Below, piece after piece: positions 1 to 9,410 of a stretch of 64,000 nt of DNA. Made by a program: the position numbers and the translations under genes. The notes below the pieces were generated by a model. It did no database searches. It was given only the letters and a program-made list of their open reading frames with translations, and was not told the DNA's origin. The stretch comes from Virgibacillus sp. NKC19-3 (GTDB taxonomy: Bacteria > Bacillota > Bacilli > Bacillales > Amphibacillaceae): contig NZ_JAGYHC010000001.1 of assembly GCF_019837165.1 (NCBI RefSeq), positions 1,054,001 to 1,118,000 on the forward strand. Reading direction: 5' to 3'. The first letter of the stretch is position 1. The number at the start of each line of letters is the position of its first letter.

Positions 1-587
1 GAAGTCATTCCTTTACCTGATCCATCTGTCGCGTGGCAAGACATACAGTTTTTTTCCACATACAGATCTTCCCCTCTATCAACATCAGGTTCAGGAATCT
101 CTTCCATCGAATCTAATCCTAACCATTCCGTATCATCTTTTTTGATATCCTCTGAAATATGTGTTAAATACGCCGTAATTGCGCGCATTTCTTCACTTTC
201 AAATTCTAACGCTTCGCCATCCATACTACGTTTCATACATCCATTTATACGATCTTCAATTGTAAAAATAGTGTTTTCACGAGGACGATAAGCAGGATAA
301 TTTGTTGTTACCCCGACCATGGAGATTGTATTTGATACACCCCCATCAGCATGACAACTGGCACAAGACATTTTATTTCCCGTTCTTTCAGGTAATACTG
401 TAGCCGTCTCATTAAAAATGTCCTCCCCATATTTTATATAAGGGGTCATTGGATCATCGGGATCCAAATCTTCAACAGATGGAATATTCTCGGGTATTCC
501 GGGTTTTTCTTGTACAGTTGCATCTTGAGAACAAGCCGAGACCACTAATATCAGTAATATAAAGAATAGGAATTTACCTTCCCTCAT
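1..587 (-). CDS. Di-haem c-type cytochrome lipoprotein, TsdA-like (partial, C-terminus beyond window)
   Basis: The minus-strand frame is open from an ATG at 587 to the window edge (about 195 residues seen). An AGGGTGAG ribosome site precedes it. The N-terminus is a lipoprotein signal (FFILLILVVSAC, lipid Cys about residue 19), so the protein should be anchored outside the membrane. Two CxxCH haem sites are visible: CASCH near residue 75 and CMSCH near 181. Between them, RINGCMKRSMDG resembles thiosulfate dehydrogenase (TsdA) family proteins, where a Cys can be a haem ligand. Thiosulfate oxidation to tetrathionate is therefore a reasonable but unproven role. It is divergent from the redox genes to its right. 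It could instead be another di-haem electron-transfer cytochrome. Confidence 0.8.
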   Translation of the reverse strand, partial: MREGKFLFFILLILVVSACSQDATVQEKPGIPENIPSVEDLDPDDPMTPYIKYGEDIFNETATVLPERTGNKMSCASCHADGGVSNTISMVGVTTNYPAYRPRENTIFTIEDRINGCMKRSMDGEALEFESEEMRAITAYLTHISEDIKKDDTEWLGLDSMEEIPEPDVDRGEDLYVEKNCMSCHATDGSGKGMT

Positions 588-1090
588 TCATGACTCACCC
601 TTTATTTGTATATTTTATTTCTTATGCATACCACGAAATAGTTTTAGCAATATATTGATAGCTTTAAAGGGGATGTAAATCAAAGTATATGGCTATATTC
701 ATATAATTCCTAATCTCTCCATTGTGTTCTGCAATTCGAGTTGTTTAATCTGATCGATGACAGAATATATTTTCTTAACTCGCTTTTTCCTTAGGTAAAT
801 TACTCATTATATGATATGTAAGAATGATAACAATAGAACTCGTCACTCCCTCTCATTATGATATCGTTTTCAAAATTGCTCGCTATAATCATAAGATGTC
901 TGCATAACTTTTAAATGAAATGATACACGGCAATTATGAAAATTTGATGAAAATCTGGTAAAAGTCTCATTTTTTTAATAAGTCAACACCAAAATCTATG
1001 GTACTAGCAACGAGCTAGCGAAAGAGAAATAGGGAGACTCCTCGAAAATGCAAAAATGTTATTGAACCTATTTCAAACGATGTTAAAAAA
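588..1090. other. Intergenic stretch between divergent cytochrome and czrA-like gene
   Basis: No convincing gene is visible. Around 1008-1046 there is a short decayed match to the dispersed element seen more fully at 6341-6475 and 9036-9310 (AGCGAAAG... followed by GAGACTCC). The rest is AT-rich. Confidence 0.5.
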
Positions 1091-1095
1091 TAAGG

Positions 1096-1133
1096 TTGCA
1101 TCTTAACCATTTATATGGTAATATGTTCATATA
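1096..1133 (+). promoter_or_regulatory. Promoter with overlapping ArsR-type operator for the czrA-like gene
   Basis: A sigma-A promoter reads TTGCAT (1096-1101), 17-bp spacer, TAATAT (1119-1124). The palindrome TATATG-N10-CATATA at 1112-1133 covers the -10 element. AT-rich interrupted palindromes centred on the promoter are typical of ArsR/SmtB operators, so the product probably represses itself until metal binds. The palindrome is seen; the binding is inferred. Confidence 0.7.
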
Positions 1134-1184
1134 AGGATGGAAATATTTTAATGAGAAATCGATACAAGGGAGTTACGGAATAAA

Positions 1185-1508
1185 ATGAAGGATTTTGAAT
1201 ATGAAGATGACTTTACTCAAGATCTAGATAGCGAAACACTATTTATCGTTTCACAAACGTTTAAAGCATTAGGGGATCCAACGAGAATTCGAATTCTTCA
1301 TCTGCTTTCTAAAAAAGAATGTTCTGTAAATGAAATTGTAGAGACATTAGATATGCGTCAATCGACTGTATCTCATCAATTGCGTTTCCTGAAGAACTTA
1401 CGGCTTGTCAAATATCGACGCGAGGGAACAACTCTTTACTATTCTCACGATGATGAGCATGTTATGCTTATTTTGAAACAAATGATAAACCACGCTTGTC
1501 ATAGTTAG
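1185..1508 (+). CDS. czrA: ArsR/SmtB-family zinc/cobalt-responsive repressor (CzrA type)
   Basis: This 107-residue protein has one winged-helix domain (residues about 20-90) with the ArsR recognition region around [15 protein letters not shown]. The C-terminal helix carries D-x-H-x10-H-x2-H (DEH...NHACH), the alpha-5 zinc/cobalt site of CzrA and its relatives, with exact spacing. The alpha-3 Cys site of CadC/ArsR is not evident. It should repress metal efflux genes and release DNA on Zn or Co binding. The czcD-like exporter lies downstream, with a small flavoprotein between. An operator overlaps its own promoter. The ATG start follows AAGGGAG. Confidence 0.9.
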   Translation: MKDFEYEDDFTQDLDSETLFIVSQTFKALGDPTRIRILHLLSKKECSVNEIVETLDMRQSTVSHQLRFLKNLRLVKYRREGTTLYYSHDDEHVMLILKQMINHACHS

Positions 1509-1704
1509 TAATGCATATGTACATAGATAGTAAACGCCGTTATATGCGTCTAGCGCAATTTAACATTTATTCTTTACATAAAATGGGATCATACATATGT
1601 GAAAACAAAAGCTAGTGATGATTTGTTTTATCCTTTTTATAGCATGTATGATTAATGTTTAGATATTGTTATGCATTTCAAAAAATAATACTGGAGGTTT
1701 TACA

Positions 1705-2262
1705 ATGTTTGATGTTGTTATCGTTGGTGCTGGTCCTGCTGGTGCAAGTGCAGCGTTATTCACGGCGAAAAGTGGGAAGAAAACAATGGTTATTGATAAT
1801 GACAAAGGTGTAACTAAACGAGCTTTGATGAAAAATTATTATGGAGTGAAAGAAATTAGTGGACCTGATTTAATCGAAATTGGTAAAGATCAGGCTCGGC
1901 ATTTTGGCGCTGAATTTGTTGAAGCCAAAGTAACAACTATTACGAAAATAGAGGACGGTTTTAAAGTTGAAACCGATCAACAGGAATATGAGGCCAAACA
2001 TGTTATCCTGGCAACGGGGATGGTAGCCGATCTTGCTGAGAAAGTAGGTTTAACCACTAAACCGGGTACGGAACCAAGAGTGAAAACGATCCTTGATGTA
2101 ACTCCGGAAGGGAAAACAAGTATGGAAGGTATTTGGGCAGCAGGAATAATCTCAGGTGTGAGTGTGCACGCAATTATTACAGCGGGTGACGGTGCAAAGG
2201 TTGCTATTAATCTACTCAGTGAATTAAACGGTGAGCGTTATGTTGACCACGATAGACTTTAA
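1705..2262 (+). CDS. Minimal thioredoxin-reductase-like FAD protein without NADPH domain or CxxC
   Basis: The start at 1705 is chosen because GGAGG precedes it; an earlier in-frame ATG at 1666 has no ribosome site. The 185-residue product begins with an FAD-binding GxGxxG (VIVGAGPAGASAA) and ends with the second FAD motif of thioredoxin reductases (IWAAGIISGVSVHAIITAGDGA). It lacks the central NADPH domain and the CxxC centre, so it is about 60% of the usual length. It is not a fragment broken by a frameshift: the reading frame is clean. Its redox partner and reaction are unknown. It lies between the czrA-like regulator and the zinc exporter, about 200 bp from each. Confidence 0.8.
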   Translation: MFDVVIVGAGPAGASAALFTAKSGKKTMVIDNDKGVTKRALMKNYYGVKEISGPDLIEIGKDQARHFGAEFVEAKVTTITKIEDGFKVETDQQEYEAKHVILATGMVADLAEKVGLTTKPGTEPRVKTILDVTPEGKTSMEGIWAAGIISGVSVHAIITAGDGAKVAINLLSELNGERYVDHDRL

Positions 2263-2344
2263 TTAGTAGCGATACGTTGCTAACCGGGCGCCCTGGCTTT
2301 GTTATTCCCTAGGAAATTATAAAATTATTTGCTTATGGATAACT

Positions 2345-2470
2345 TATTATTGATTAATGGCTACGTCCAGCTACAAGCGCCAAAAACGAGGAGATTTCAC
2401 GCCGCTCCAATCTCTATGTTTTTTAACCAGGCGCTTTTCGCTTTTGTTCGTACTGTAAACGATAGTGGGC
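2345..2470. repeat. Probable dispersed intergenic element (AGCGCC/GGCGCT type)
   Basis: The stretch before the zinc exporter contains GTCCAGCTACAAGCGCC and, about 70 bp on, AGGCGCTTTTCGCTTTTG. This is the general form of a palindromic intergenic element common in Bacillaceae genomes. The arms match imperfectly, so this is probably an old copy. The open frame running through it into the exporter gene is not considered coding. Confidence 0.4.
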
Positions 2471-2484
2471 TAGGAGGTTTTGAT

Positions 2485-3441
2485 ATGGGACATGATCACC
2501 ATGGCCATGACCATACACATGGTGCAAACAAAAAAGCTTTAATGATTAGTTTTTGCCTAATTACTGTGTTTATGATTTTAGAAGTGGTTGGAGGATTAAT
2601 TACTAAAAGTTTGGCTCTCTTAGCTGATGCGGGGCATATGTTAAGTGATTCTATATCACTATTTGCAGCTTTGCTGGCATTTCTATTGGGCGAAAGGGCT
2701 GCAAATTACGCAAAAACATATGGATACAAACGATTTGAAATTTTAGCTGCTATTTTTAATGGCGTTACGCTCATAGCAATTTCGATTTTTATTTTCTACG
2801 AAGCTTTTCAACGATTCTTCAATCCATCTGAAGTAGCCTCAACCGGGATGTTAATCATTGCTACTATTGGTTTGGTGGTAAATATTCTAGTAGCATGGAT
2901 ATTGATGCGAAGCGGAGATACAAGCGAGAACTTAAATATACGTGCCGCCTTTCTTCATGTATTAGGTGATTTGCTTGGTTCTGTCGGTGCCATTGTTGCT
3001 GCCTTGTTCATCATGTCATTCGGCTGGGGATGGGCCGATCCGTTAGCAAGTATCATTGTAGCTACACTTGTATTAATAAGTGGGTGGAGAGTATCTAAAG
3101 ATGCGATTCATGTCTTGATGGAAGGAACACCTGCTAATGTGAATATCAATGATGTCATTAAAACGATAAAGCATGTAAAAGGGGTCAAAGGTATCCATGA
3201 TCTGCATGTGTGGAGTATTACGAGCGGACAACATGCCCTTTCATGTCATATTATTGTTGACGGCAATTTGACGGTGGAAAAGAGTCAAACATTGCTTCGT
3301 CGCATAGAACATGACTTGGAGGATAAAGGCATTAATCACGTTACTATACAGGTAGAAACGGAAAAGCACCCACATAAAAATGCACTGATGTGTCAAACAG
3401 GTTATGCAATGGAAGGACATCATCACGCGCATAGTCATTAA
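2485..3441 (+). CDS. czcD: Cation diffusion facilitator, zinc/cobalt/cadmium exporter (CzcD type)
   Basis: The start at 2485 follows TAGGAGG; an upstream in-frame ATG lies in repeat DNA. The 318-residue protein has a His-rich N-terminus (GHDHHGHDHTHG), six predicted membrane helices and a cytoplasmic C-terminal domain that ends in another His cluster (HHHAHSH). The transport site is visible as H-x3-D pairs: ADAGHMLSD in helix 2 and HVLGD in helix 5. The family exports Zn2+, Co2+ or Cd2+ from the cytoplasm in exchange for protons. The CzrA-type sensor upstream is the likely regulator. Confidence 0.93.
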   Translation: MGHDHHGHDHTHGANKKALMISFCLITVFMILEVVGGLITKSLALLADAGHMLSDSISLFAALLAFLLGERAANYAKTYGYKRFEILAAIFNGVTLIAISIFIFYEAFQRFFNPSEVASTGMLIIATIGLVVNILVAWILMRSGDTSENLNIRAAFLHVLGDLLGSVGAIVAALFIMSFGWGWADPLASIIVATLVLISGWRVSKDAIHVLMEGTPANVNINDVIKTIKHVKGVKGIHDLHVWSITSGQHALSCHIIVDGNLTVEKSQTLLRRIEHDLEDKGINHVTIQVETEKHPHKNALMCQTGYAMEGHHHAHSH

Positions 3442-3536
3442 TGAAGCGTTTAAAGACCATGTTATTGGAGCGACATGGTTTTTATTTTTGATGGAATATT
3501 TGATACATTTAATGGCAGCTTGAATTGGTAGACTAC

Positions 3537-3583
3537 TTGACGATTATATTATTATATTATACAATTCAATTAAATTGTTGAAT
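3537..3583 (+). promoter_or_regulatory. Promoter and ATTCAA-N8-TTGAAT operator of the ArsR-rhodanese gene
   Basis: TTGACG (3537-3542), 17-bp spacer and TACAAT (3560-3565) form a promoter. A 20-bp interrupted palindrome, ATTCAA-N8-TTGAAT (3564-3583), starts inside the -10. An identical architecture lies at the thioredoxin promoter at 4463-4482. Confidence 0.75.
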
Positions 3584-3679
3584 ATAGAATGAGTCACCAT
3601 GTCCCAGTTAGTATGGTTGTGTAATTTATTTCTTAGATTAAAACATCAATTTATATATGTGATGAAAAGGATGATGATT

Positions 3680-4351
3680 ATGGAGGATTCTGTATTAACT
3701 GTAACAGAATATAAAGATCAGTTATATAAACAGTTATCAAGGATTGGTAAAAGTCTTTCCAGTGATAAACGCCTTGAATTATTAAATTTATTAACGCATG
3801 GACCAAAAACAGTTGAAAAGCTAGCAGAATTAACGGGGATGACGGTGGCAAACGTGTCTCGACACCTTCAGGTTCTTCATGACTCCAAATTGGTTAAGTT
3901 CTCCAAAAAGGGAACTTATGCATATTACTCCCTTGTTGATGAATCAGTCGCTGATTTTTTATCCGCTTTATGGAAATTAAGCGAGAACCATCTCTCCGAC
4001 ATTAATCAAATAAAAAAGGATTTTAAGGGAAATATGAACGAGACACACACCATCACATTAGATGAGTTATACGAGAAATTAGACAGAGATACTATTACGC
4101 TTTTAGACTTAAGGTCTGAAGATGAATTTAATTTTAGGCATATAAAAGGTGCGATTTCTGTACCGATGGATCAGTTGGATATCCATCTTCAAAAGTTACC
4201 GAAAGATAAGGAGATTGCTGTCTATTGTCGAGGTAAATTTTGTGCAGTATCAACTATAGCTGCAAATAAATTAAACGAAAATGGCTTTACAGCTTATAGC
4301 ATGGAAGATAGTGTTTATGAATGGGAAAAATATTTGCAGGTAAGTCATTAG
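3680..4351 (+). CDS. ArsR-family repressor fused to a rhodanese domain
   Basis: About 223 residues. The first 100 form an ArsR winged helix (LAELTGMTVANVSRHLQVL is the recognition region). The last 100 form a rhodanese domain with the loop CRGKFC, whose first Cys would carry a persulfide. Such fusions are likely to sense reactive sulfur or redox state rather than metals, though this is inference. The start at 3680 has AAAAGG nine bases upstream; ATG codons at 3662 and 3671 are alternatives. It precedes thioredoxin and a disulfide reductase, and its promoter and that of thioredoxin share one operator-like palindrome, so it probably controls both. Confidence 0.88.
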   Translation: MEDSVLTVTEYKDQLYKQLSRIGKSLSSDKRLELLNLLTHGPKTVEKLAELTGMTVANVSRHLQVLHDSKLVKFSKKGTYAYYSLVDESVADFLSALWKLSENHLSDINQIKKDFKGNMNETHTITLDELYEKLDRDTITLLDLRSEDEFNFRHIKGAISVPMDQLDIHLQKLPKDKEIAVYCRGKFCAVSTIAANKLNENGFTAYSMEDSVYEWEKYLQVSH

Positions 4352-4436
4352 GAGTACAGTTTCATTTGCGCTATGTCTTAGCTGGGATTGTCAACACGGT
4401 ATTTTAACAGCAAAAAGTTACTAAATTACAGTTGTG

Positions 4437-4482
4437 TTGACAGTACCTTTTTTTATAGTAATATTCAATTATTCAATTGAAT
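4437..4482 (+). promoter_or_regulatory. Promoter and ATTCAA-N8-TTGAAT operator of the thioredoxin gene
   Basis: TTGACA (4437-4442), 16-bp spacer and TAATAT (4459-4464) are followed by ATTCAA-N8-TTGAAT at 4463-4482. The half-sites and the 8-bp gap equal those at 3564-3583. Inside it ATTCAATTGAAT (4471-4482) is itself a perfect palindrome. TGTCAACAC at 4389-4397 is the exact inverse of GTGTTGACA at 4434-4442, which would allow a long-loop hairpin. Confidence 0.75.
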
Positions 4483-4507
4483 AATCATTTATTTAGGAGG
4501 GATAGTA

Positions 4508-4822
4508 ATGAGTACAATTTCATTAACAAAAGAAACATTTGATAAACAAATAAAATCTGGTGTAACACTTGTGGACTTTTGGGCAGCTTGGTGTGGACCA
4601 TGCAAAGTTCAGTCACCAATTGTCGATGAGTTAAGTGATGAGGTTGAAGGTCATGCAACGATAGCTAAAGTAAATGTCGATGAAGAGCCTGAATTAGCTA
4701 GCACATTTGGTGTTATGAGTATTCCAACATTGATGCTGTTCAAGAATGGTCAAGCAGTGGATACCATGATTGGAATAAACCAGAAAGAGATCCTAAAAGA
4801 AAAGATCGATAATATCTTATAA
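4508..4822 (+). CDS. trxA: Thioredoxin
   Basis: This 104-residue protein is a complete thioredoxin. It has DFWAAWCGPCK with the WCGPC active site near residue 29 and the cis-proline region MSIPTLMLF near residue 74. It would reduce protein disulfides in the cytoplasm. AGGAGGG precedes the ATG. It is probably an accessory rather than the housekeeping copy, because it sits with an ArsR-rhodanese regulator and a disulfide oxidoreductase 39 bp downstream, with which it is likely co-transcribed. Confidence 0.95.
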   Translation: MSTISLTKETFDKQIKSGVTLVDFWAAWCGPCKVQSPIVDELSDEVEGHATIAKVNVDEEPELASTFGVMSIPTLMLFKNGQAVDTMIGINQKEILKEKIDNIL

Positions 4823-4861
4823 GATATTGCGGACTATAAATAGAGAAAGGAATGACATTAA

Positions 4862-6202
4862 ATGAAAAAATACGATTATATTGTAATTGGCAGCGGTCCT
4901 GTTGCAAACAGTTTTTCATCTGAATTGAAGGACTCTAATAAAAAGGTATTAATTGTAGAAGGAGATGCGTTTGGTGGAATTTGTCCGAATTATGGATGTG
5001 AACCAAAAATCTTCCTGGAAGGTGCTGTAAAAACAGTTCTAATGTCGCGTCAACTATCAGGGAAAGGAATTTCTCAACCGGCGACAATTAATTGGGAAGA
5101 TTTGATGAAAAGAAAAAAACAAACTTTTGAAGCACATCCTGAAAATGCGATCAAAGGAATGCAATCAAACCATGCGGATACATTAATTGGGACAGCAAGC
5201 TTTATAGACAGTCATACGCTTAAAGTAAATGGTGAGGAAATATATGGTGAAAAAATTGTTATTGCGACAGGCCAAAAACCAAACAAACTTCCAATCGAAG
5301 GAAGTGAATTAACATTTAGTAGTAACGATGTCCTATCTTTAGACTATCTTCCGAAAAATGTAGTATTAATCGGAGGAGGATATATTGGTATGGAGTTGGC
5401 AGTTATTCTTAACGCTGCAGGAGCACATGTAGAAATTGTAGAATTTGCTGACAGAGCGCTAACAGCCTTTTACTGGGAACATGTTAAAGATGTTGTTCAA
5501 GAAATGGAAGATCAGGGAATTATTTTTCACTTTAATCACGCAGTTAGCAATGTGGAAAAAAACGGCGAGAAATACGTTGTTGCATCTAAACAAGGGTTAA
5601 CAATAGAAACAGACTACGTTGTAGATGCAAGTGGTCGTGTTCCTAATATTGATAATTTAAACCTTGATGAAGTCGGGATAGAACATGATCGTGGTGGAGT
5701 ATTGGTAAACGACTATTTAGAAACGAATGTAAAAGGGGTTTATGCCGCTGGAGATGTTGTGAGCAAAGATCCGCTTGTTGCTCCAAAATTAACTCCCACC
5801 TCTGCTTATGAAGGAGAATATTTGAGTGATTACTTCGAAGGGAAAACGGATACTCCTATTAAATATCCGGTAATTGGCAGTGCCGCTTTTACGTTCCCGC
5901 AAATTGCTCAAGCAGGAGTTAGCGTTTCAGAAGCTCTCGAGAATGAAGATTATGAAGTCGTACATCATGATCTCACATCCGACTATTTCTATACTGGAAC
6001 GAACGATTATAATGCTAAACTAACCTTGGTGTTTGACCATAATAACAGACTTGTTGGAGCATCTGAAGTTAGTCAAACGGCTGCAGACGATATCAATAAT
6101 TTTATTGATATTATTGGCATGGACGTAGATAAAAGGGAATGGAAAGAAACGTTTTTACCTATTTTCCCTGCCATTTCGTATAAAACCAGGATTTTTATAT
6201 AA
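4862..6202 (+). CDS. Pyridine nucleotide-disulfide oxidoreductase (dihydrolipoamide dehydrogenase/glutathione reductase family)
   Basis: The 446-residue protein has the FAD motif IGSGPVANSF, the redox-active CxxxxC (GGICPNYGCEPK, near residue 41), an NAD(P)-binding GGGYIGMELA near residue 173 and the second FAD motif GVYAAGDV near 293. The C-terminal dimer domain is short and ends LPIFPAISYKTRIFI. The HPTxxE that normally supplies the catalytic base His is absent, with FPA in its place. The substrate is thus uncertain: a low-molecular-weight disulfide, a persulfide or the neighbouring thioredoxin are candidates. It follows trxA by 39 bp, presumably in the same transcript. Confidence 0.88.
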   Translation: MKKYDYIVIGSGPVANSFSSELKDSNKKVLIVEGDAFGGICPNYGCEPKIFLEGAVKTVLMSRQLSGKGISQPATINWEDLMKRKKQTFEAHPENAIKGMQSNHADTLIGTASFIDSHTLKVNGEEIYGEKIVIATGQKPNKLPIEGSELTFSSNDVLSLDYLPKNVVLIGGGYIGMELAVILNAAGAHVEIVEFADRALTAFYWEHVKDVVQEMEDQGIIFHFNHAVSNVEKNGEKYVVASKQGLTIETDYVVDASGRVPNIDNLNLDEVGIEHDRGGVLVNDYLETNVKGVYAAGDVVSKDPLVAPKLTPTSAYEGEYLSDYFEGKTDTPIKYPVIGSAAFTFPQIAQAGVSVSEALENEDYEVVHHDLTSDYFYTGTNDYNAKLTLVFDHNNRLVGASEVSQTAADDINNFIDIIGMDVDKREWKETFLPIFPAISYKTRIFI

Positions 6203-6340
6203 ATTATTATTAATACGTGACAGGGGAATTAGTGGAGGAGCTTATCCTATTTATAAATGGTCATAAATGAATTGTATAATAAATGGGTTAACATCATAAT
6301 CTGTGGTTTAAATATATGAATAAATATGGTAATGACACTA

Positions 6341-6475
6341 GCGAGCGGAGGAAAAACACGAAGACTCCTGTGGGAAAGCGCAGAGAGAAGACCCCACAGG
6401 AAAAAAGTGAACTCACTTTTCCGATGAGATGAGCTCGGGGCCCGCGAAAAGCGTAGTGTTTTTCCGCAGCGGTTG
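6341..6475. repeat. Dispersed palindromic intergenic element
   Basis: GGAAAAACAC (6350-6359) pairs with GTGTTTTTCC (6456-6465), and inside CCTGTGGG (6367-6374) pairs with CCCACAGG (6393-6400). The text GAAGACTCCTGTGGG...CCCACAGG is the hallmark of a short element scattered through Bacillaceae intergenic regions. Related copies lie at 9036-9310 and, decayed, at about 1008-1046. The remaining DNA of the 6203-6597 gap holds no recognised gene. Confidence 0.7.
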
Positions 6476-6597
6476 TCTTTACTATTTTAGTCTAGTTTGC
6501 CAACCATAGATTTTGGTTAAGAGCCAAATAAATGAGTGATTTTAATGACAGTCATTTTATCCAGTATTAGCGAAAAAATATTTATGGAGGTAATTAT

Positions 6598-7611
6598 ATG
6601 GAAACTAATCAAAATCAGAAAGAAGCAAATAACCTTGGACAACCTGGACATGAAGAACAAGCGGCAGATTCCACTTTTTACTTTACGGCAAATGAGGGTG
6701 GAATTTCAAAGATTGATACGTTAACAAATAAAGTTATCGAATCAATTGAAGTTGAGGGTACAGTGCATAATGTACAAATTTCACCTGAAAATAAAATGAT
6801 AGGTATTACGATTGTTCCTTCAGGGGGTCATGGTGGACATGAAGGACACGAAGGACATGGCGGACACGGTACAAAAAATGAGAAGGCAGCTCTTTACGAT
6901 GCCAAAACAAACGAACTAATCAAAGAAATATATAGTGGAGCGCATCCTGCTCACATTGTATTTACAGAAAACAATCAATTTGTTCTTGTGACAAATACCG
7001 GGGATAATAATGTGTCTGTTATTGATATGAAAACCTACGAAGTGGTTCGTACAATTCCAACAGGTAATGGTCCGCACGGTTTAAGAATTTCAGCAGACAG
7101 TAAATTCGCGTATATTGCAAATATGAATGAAAATACAGTTAGCGTCATTGATTTAGGGAAAATGGAAGAAACGAAGAAAATAGTAGTCGGAAATGTACCG
7201 ATTACAACCGGAATTACAAAGGATGGAAAAACACTTGTCGCGACATTAAATAGTGAAAATTCACTAGCTATTGTGGACGTTGCTTCTGAAAAAGTAGAGA
7301 AGGTTAAAGTTGGTAAAGGCCCTGCCCAAGTTTATATTCAATCTGACGATAAATATGCTTGGGTTGCAAATCAAGGAACCTTTGGGAATCCGTCAAATAG
7401 TGTTACGAAAGTCGATTTAGAAACAAAAGAGGCTATTGCAACCATCGAAGTGGGTAATGGCGCTCATGGTATTGTTACGAGCAAAGATAATAAATTCGTA
7501 TATGTAACAAATATGTATGATAATACCGTTAGTGTTATTGATATAGAGAAAAATGAAGTGATTACAACTGTAAATGTTGGTGAAAATCCAAACGGAATTA
7601 CAATACAATAA
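6598..7611 (+). CDS. YncE-like seven-bladed beta-propeller protein with a His/Gly-rich loop
   Basis: A 337-residue protein after TGGAGG. It consists of YVTN-type repeats (for example DNNVSVIDMKTYEVVRTIPTG and later ENTVSVIDL, DNTVSVIDIEKNEVITTV) that would fold as a beta-propeller. Residues about 78-96 form an insertion rich in His and Gly (GGHGGHEGHEGHGGHG) that could bind Zn, Cu or Ni. No signal peptide is visible and there is no in-frame extension upstream, although relatives are often exported. The start is polar (METNQNQKEANN). It is between two thiol-redox genes. Function is unknown; metal binding is inference. Confidence 0.8.
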   Translation: METNQNQKEANNLGQPGHEEQAADSTFYFTANEGGISKIDTLTNKVIESIEVEGTVHNVQISPENKMIGITIVPSGGHGGHEGHEGHGGHGTKNEKAALYDAKTNELIKEIYSGAHPAHIVFTENNQFVLVTNTGDNNVSVIDMKTYEVVRTIPTGNGPHGLRISADSKFAYIANMNENTVSVIDLGKMEETKKIVVGNVPITTGITKDGKTLVATLNSENSLAIVDVASEKVEKVKVGKGPAQVYIQSDDKYAWVANQGTFGNPSNSVTKVDLETKEAIATIEVGNGAHGIVTSKDNKFVYVTNMYDNTVSVIDIEKNEVITTVNVGENPNGITIQ

Positions 7612-7733
7612 ACTTACTGAAACGTTTACTCGTTACCTTGTTAAGCGTGGTCAAACAATCGCGCCTTTAGTTTCCCTGTATTTTCATATGAATCAGAGAT
7701 TTCATTTAAGGGCTATGCGGGATGTTTCTCTAG

Positions 7734-8749
<1,016 letters not shown>

Positions 8750-8874
8750 TTTCAAGATACGGATAGATATAGGAGGTATGGAGACGGTTCTCTTGCTTCT
8801 CCGATACCCAAAAATGGAAGAAAAGGGATAATTGTATATTTAGAAATTGGTCATAGACATGATATTTATAAATA

Positions 8875-8917
8875 AAGCAGTAGATTATTGTAACTATAAT
8901 AGTCTGCTGCTTTTTTA
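8875..8917 (+). terminator. Intrinsic terminator after the trxB-like gene
   Basis: An AAGCAG-AGA-TTAT arm pairs with ATAA-TCT-CTGCT, with a seven-base loop, followed by TTTTTT. Confidence 0.75.
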
Positions 8918-9035
8918 TTAAGTCAAAGCTTATTATCTACAAGTTATAATAGTGAATTTGGTAATGTTGCTGTACAAGATGACATACATATCCATTTCCC
9001 TTTATAATGGTTCACAGAAACATTAGAAAAATTAG

Positions 9036-9310
9036 GACTGGGACAAAACAAACGTGTCTTATTAAAAAAGACGAACATTGCTAAACTTAGCGTAGGAAAT
9101 ATACAGAGACTCCAGCGGGAGGAAAGGCATAGGTGAGACACCTAAAGACGCGGATAGCAATCTTTTTTGCGAGGAGTGCTGACCCTCGAAGTCACTTGCA
9201 ACACGATGCGCACAAGGGGGCTCACCAACCGCCCCCTAAGGTGTGCGAAGTATTTTTCCGAAGCGATGTATATTCGGAATTTATTCGTTAAAAACACTTT
9301 TGTCCCAGTC
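9036..9310. repeat. Dispersed element bounded by 13-bp inverted repeats
   Basis: GACTGGGACAAAA (9036-9048) and TTTTGTCCCAGTC (9298-9310) are perfect inverted repeats that enclose 249 bp. The interior includes GAGACTCCAGCGGGAGG and GTATTTTTCCGAAGCG, the same landmarks as the element at 6341-6475. No open frame of note lies inside. It resembles a non-autonomous mobile or MITE-like unit, though no target duplication was recognised. Confidence 0.65.
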
Positions 9311-9410
9311 TCAAGGCTCGCAATTATGCAGTAAGAAAGTATTTTATACTTTCCTATCTGTCAAAAAATGGATGCCCCAGGCTTTTCACATTAATAAAGG
9401 AGTCGCCAAC

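Noticed and set aside
4389-4442. Long-loop hairpin TGTCAACAC/GTGTTGACA as a terminator of the ArsR-rhodanese gene
   Set aside because: The loop is 36 bases and no T run follows directly; the right arm is better explained as the -35 region.
9243-9410. N-terminal extension of citS
   Set aside because: It runs through the dispersed element ending at 9310, and AAAGGAG supports the start at 9411.
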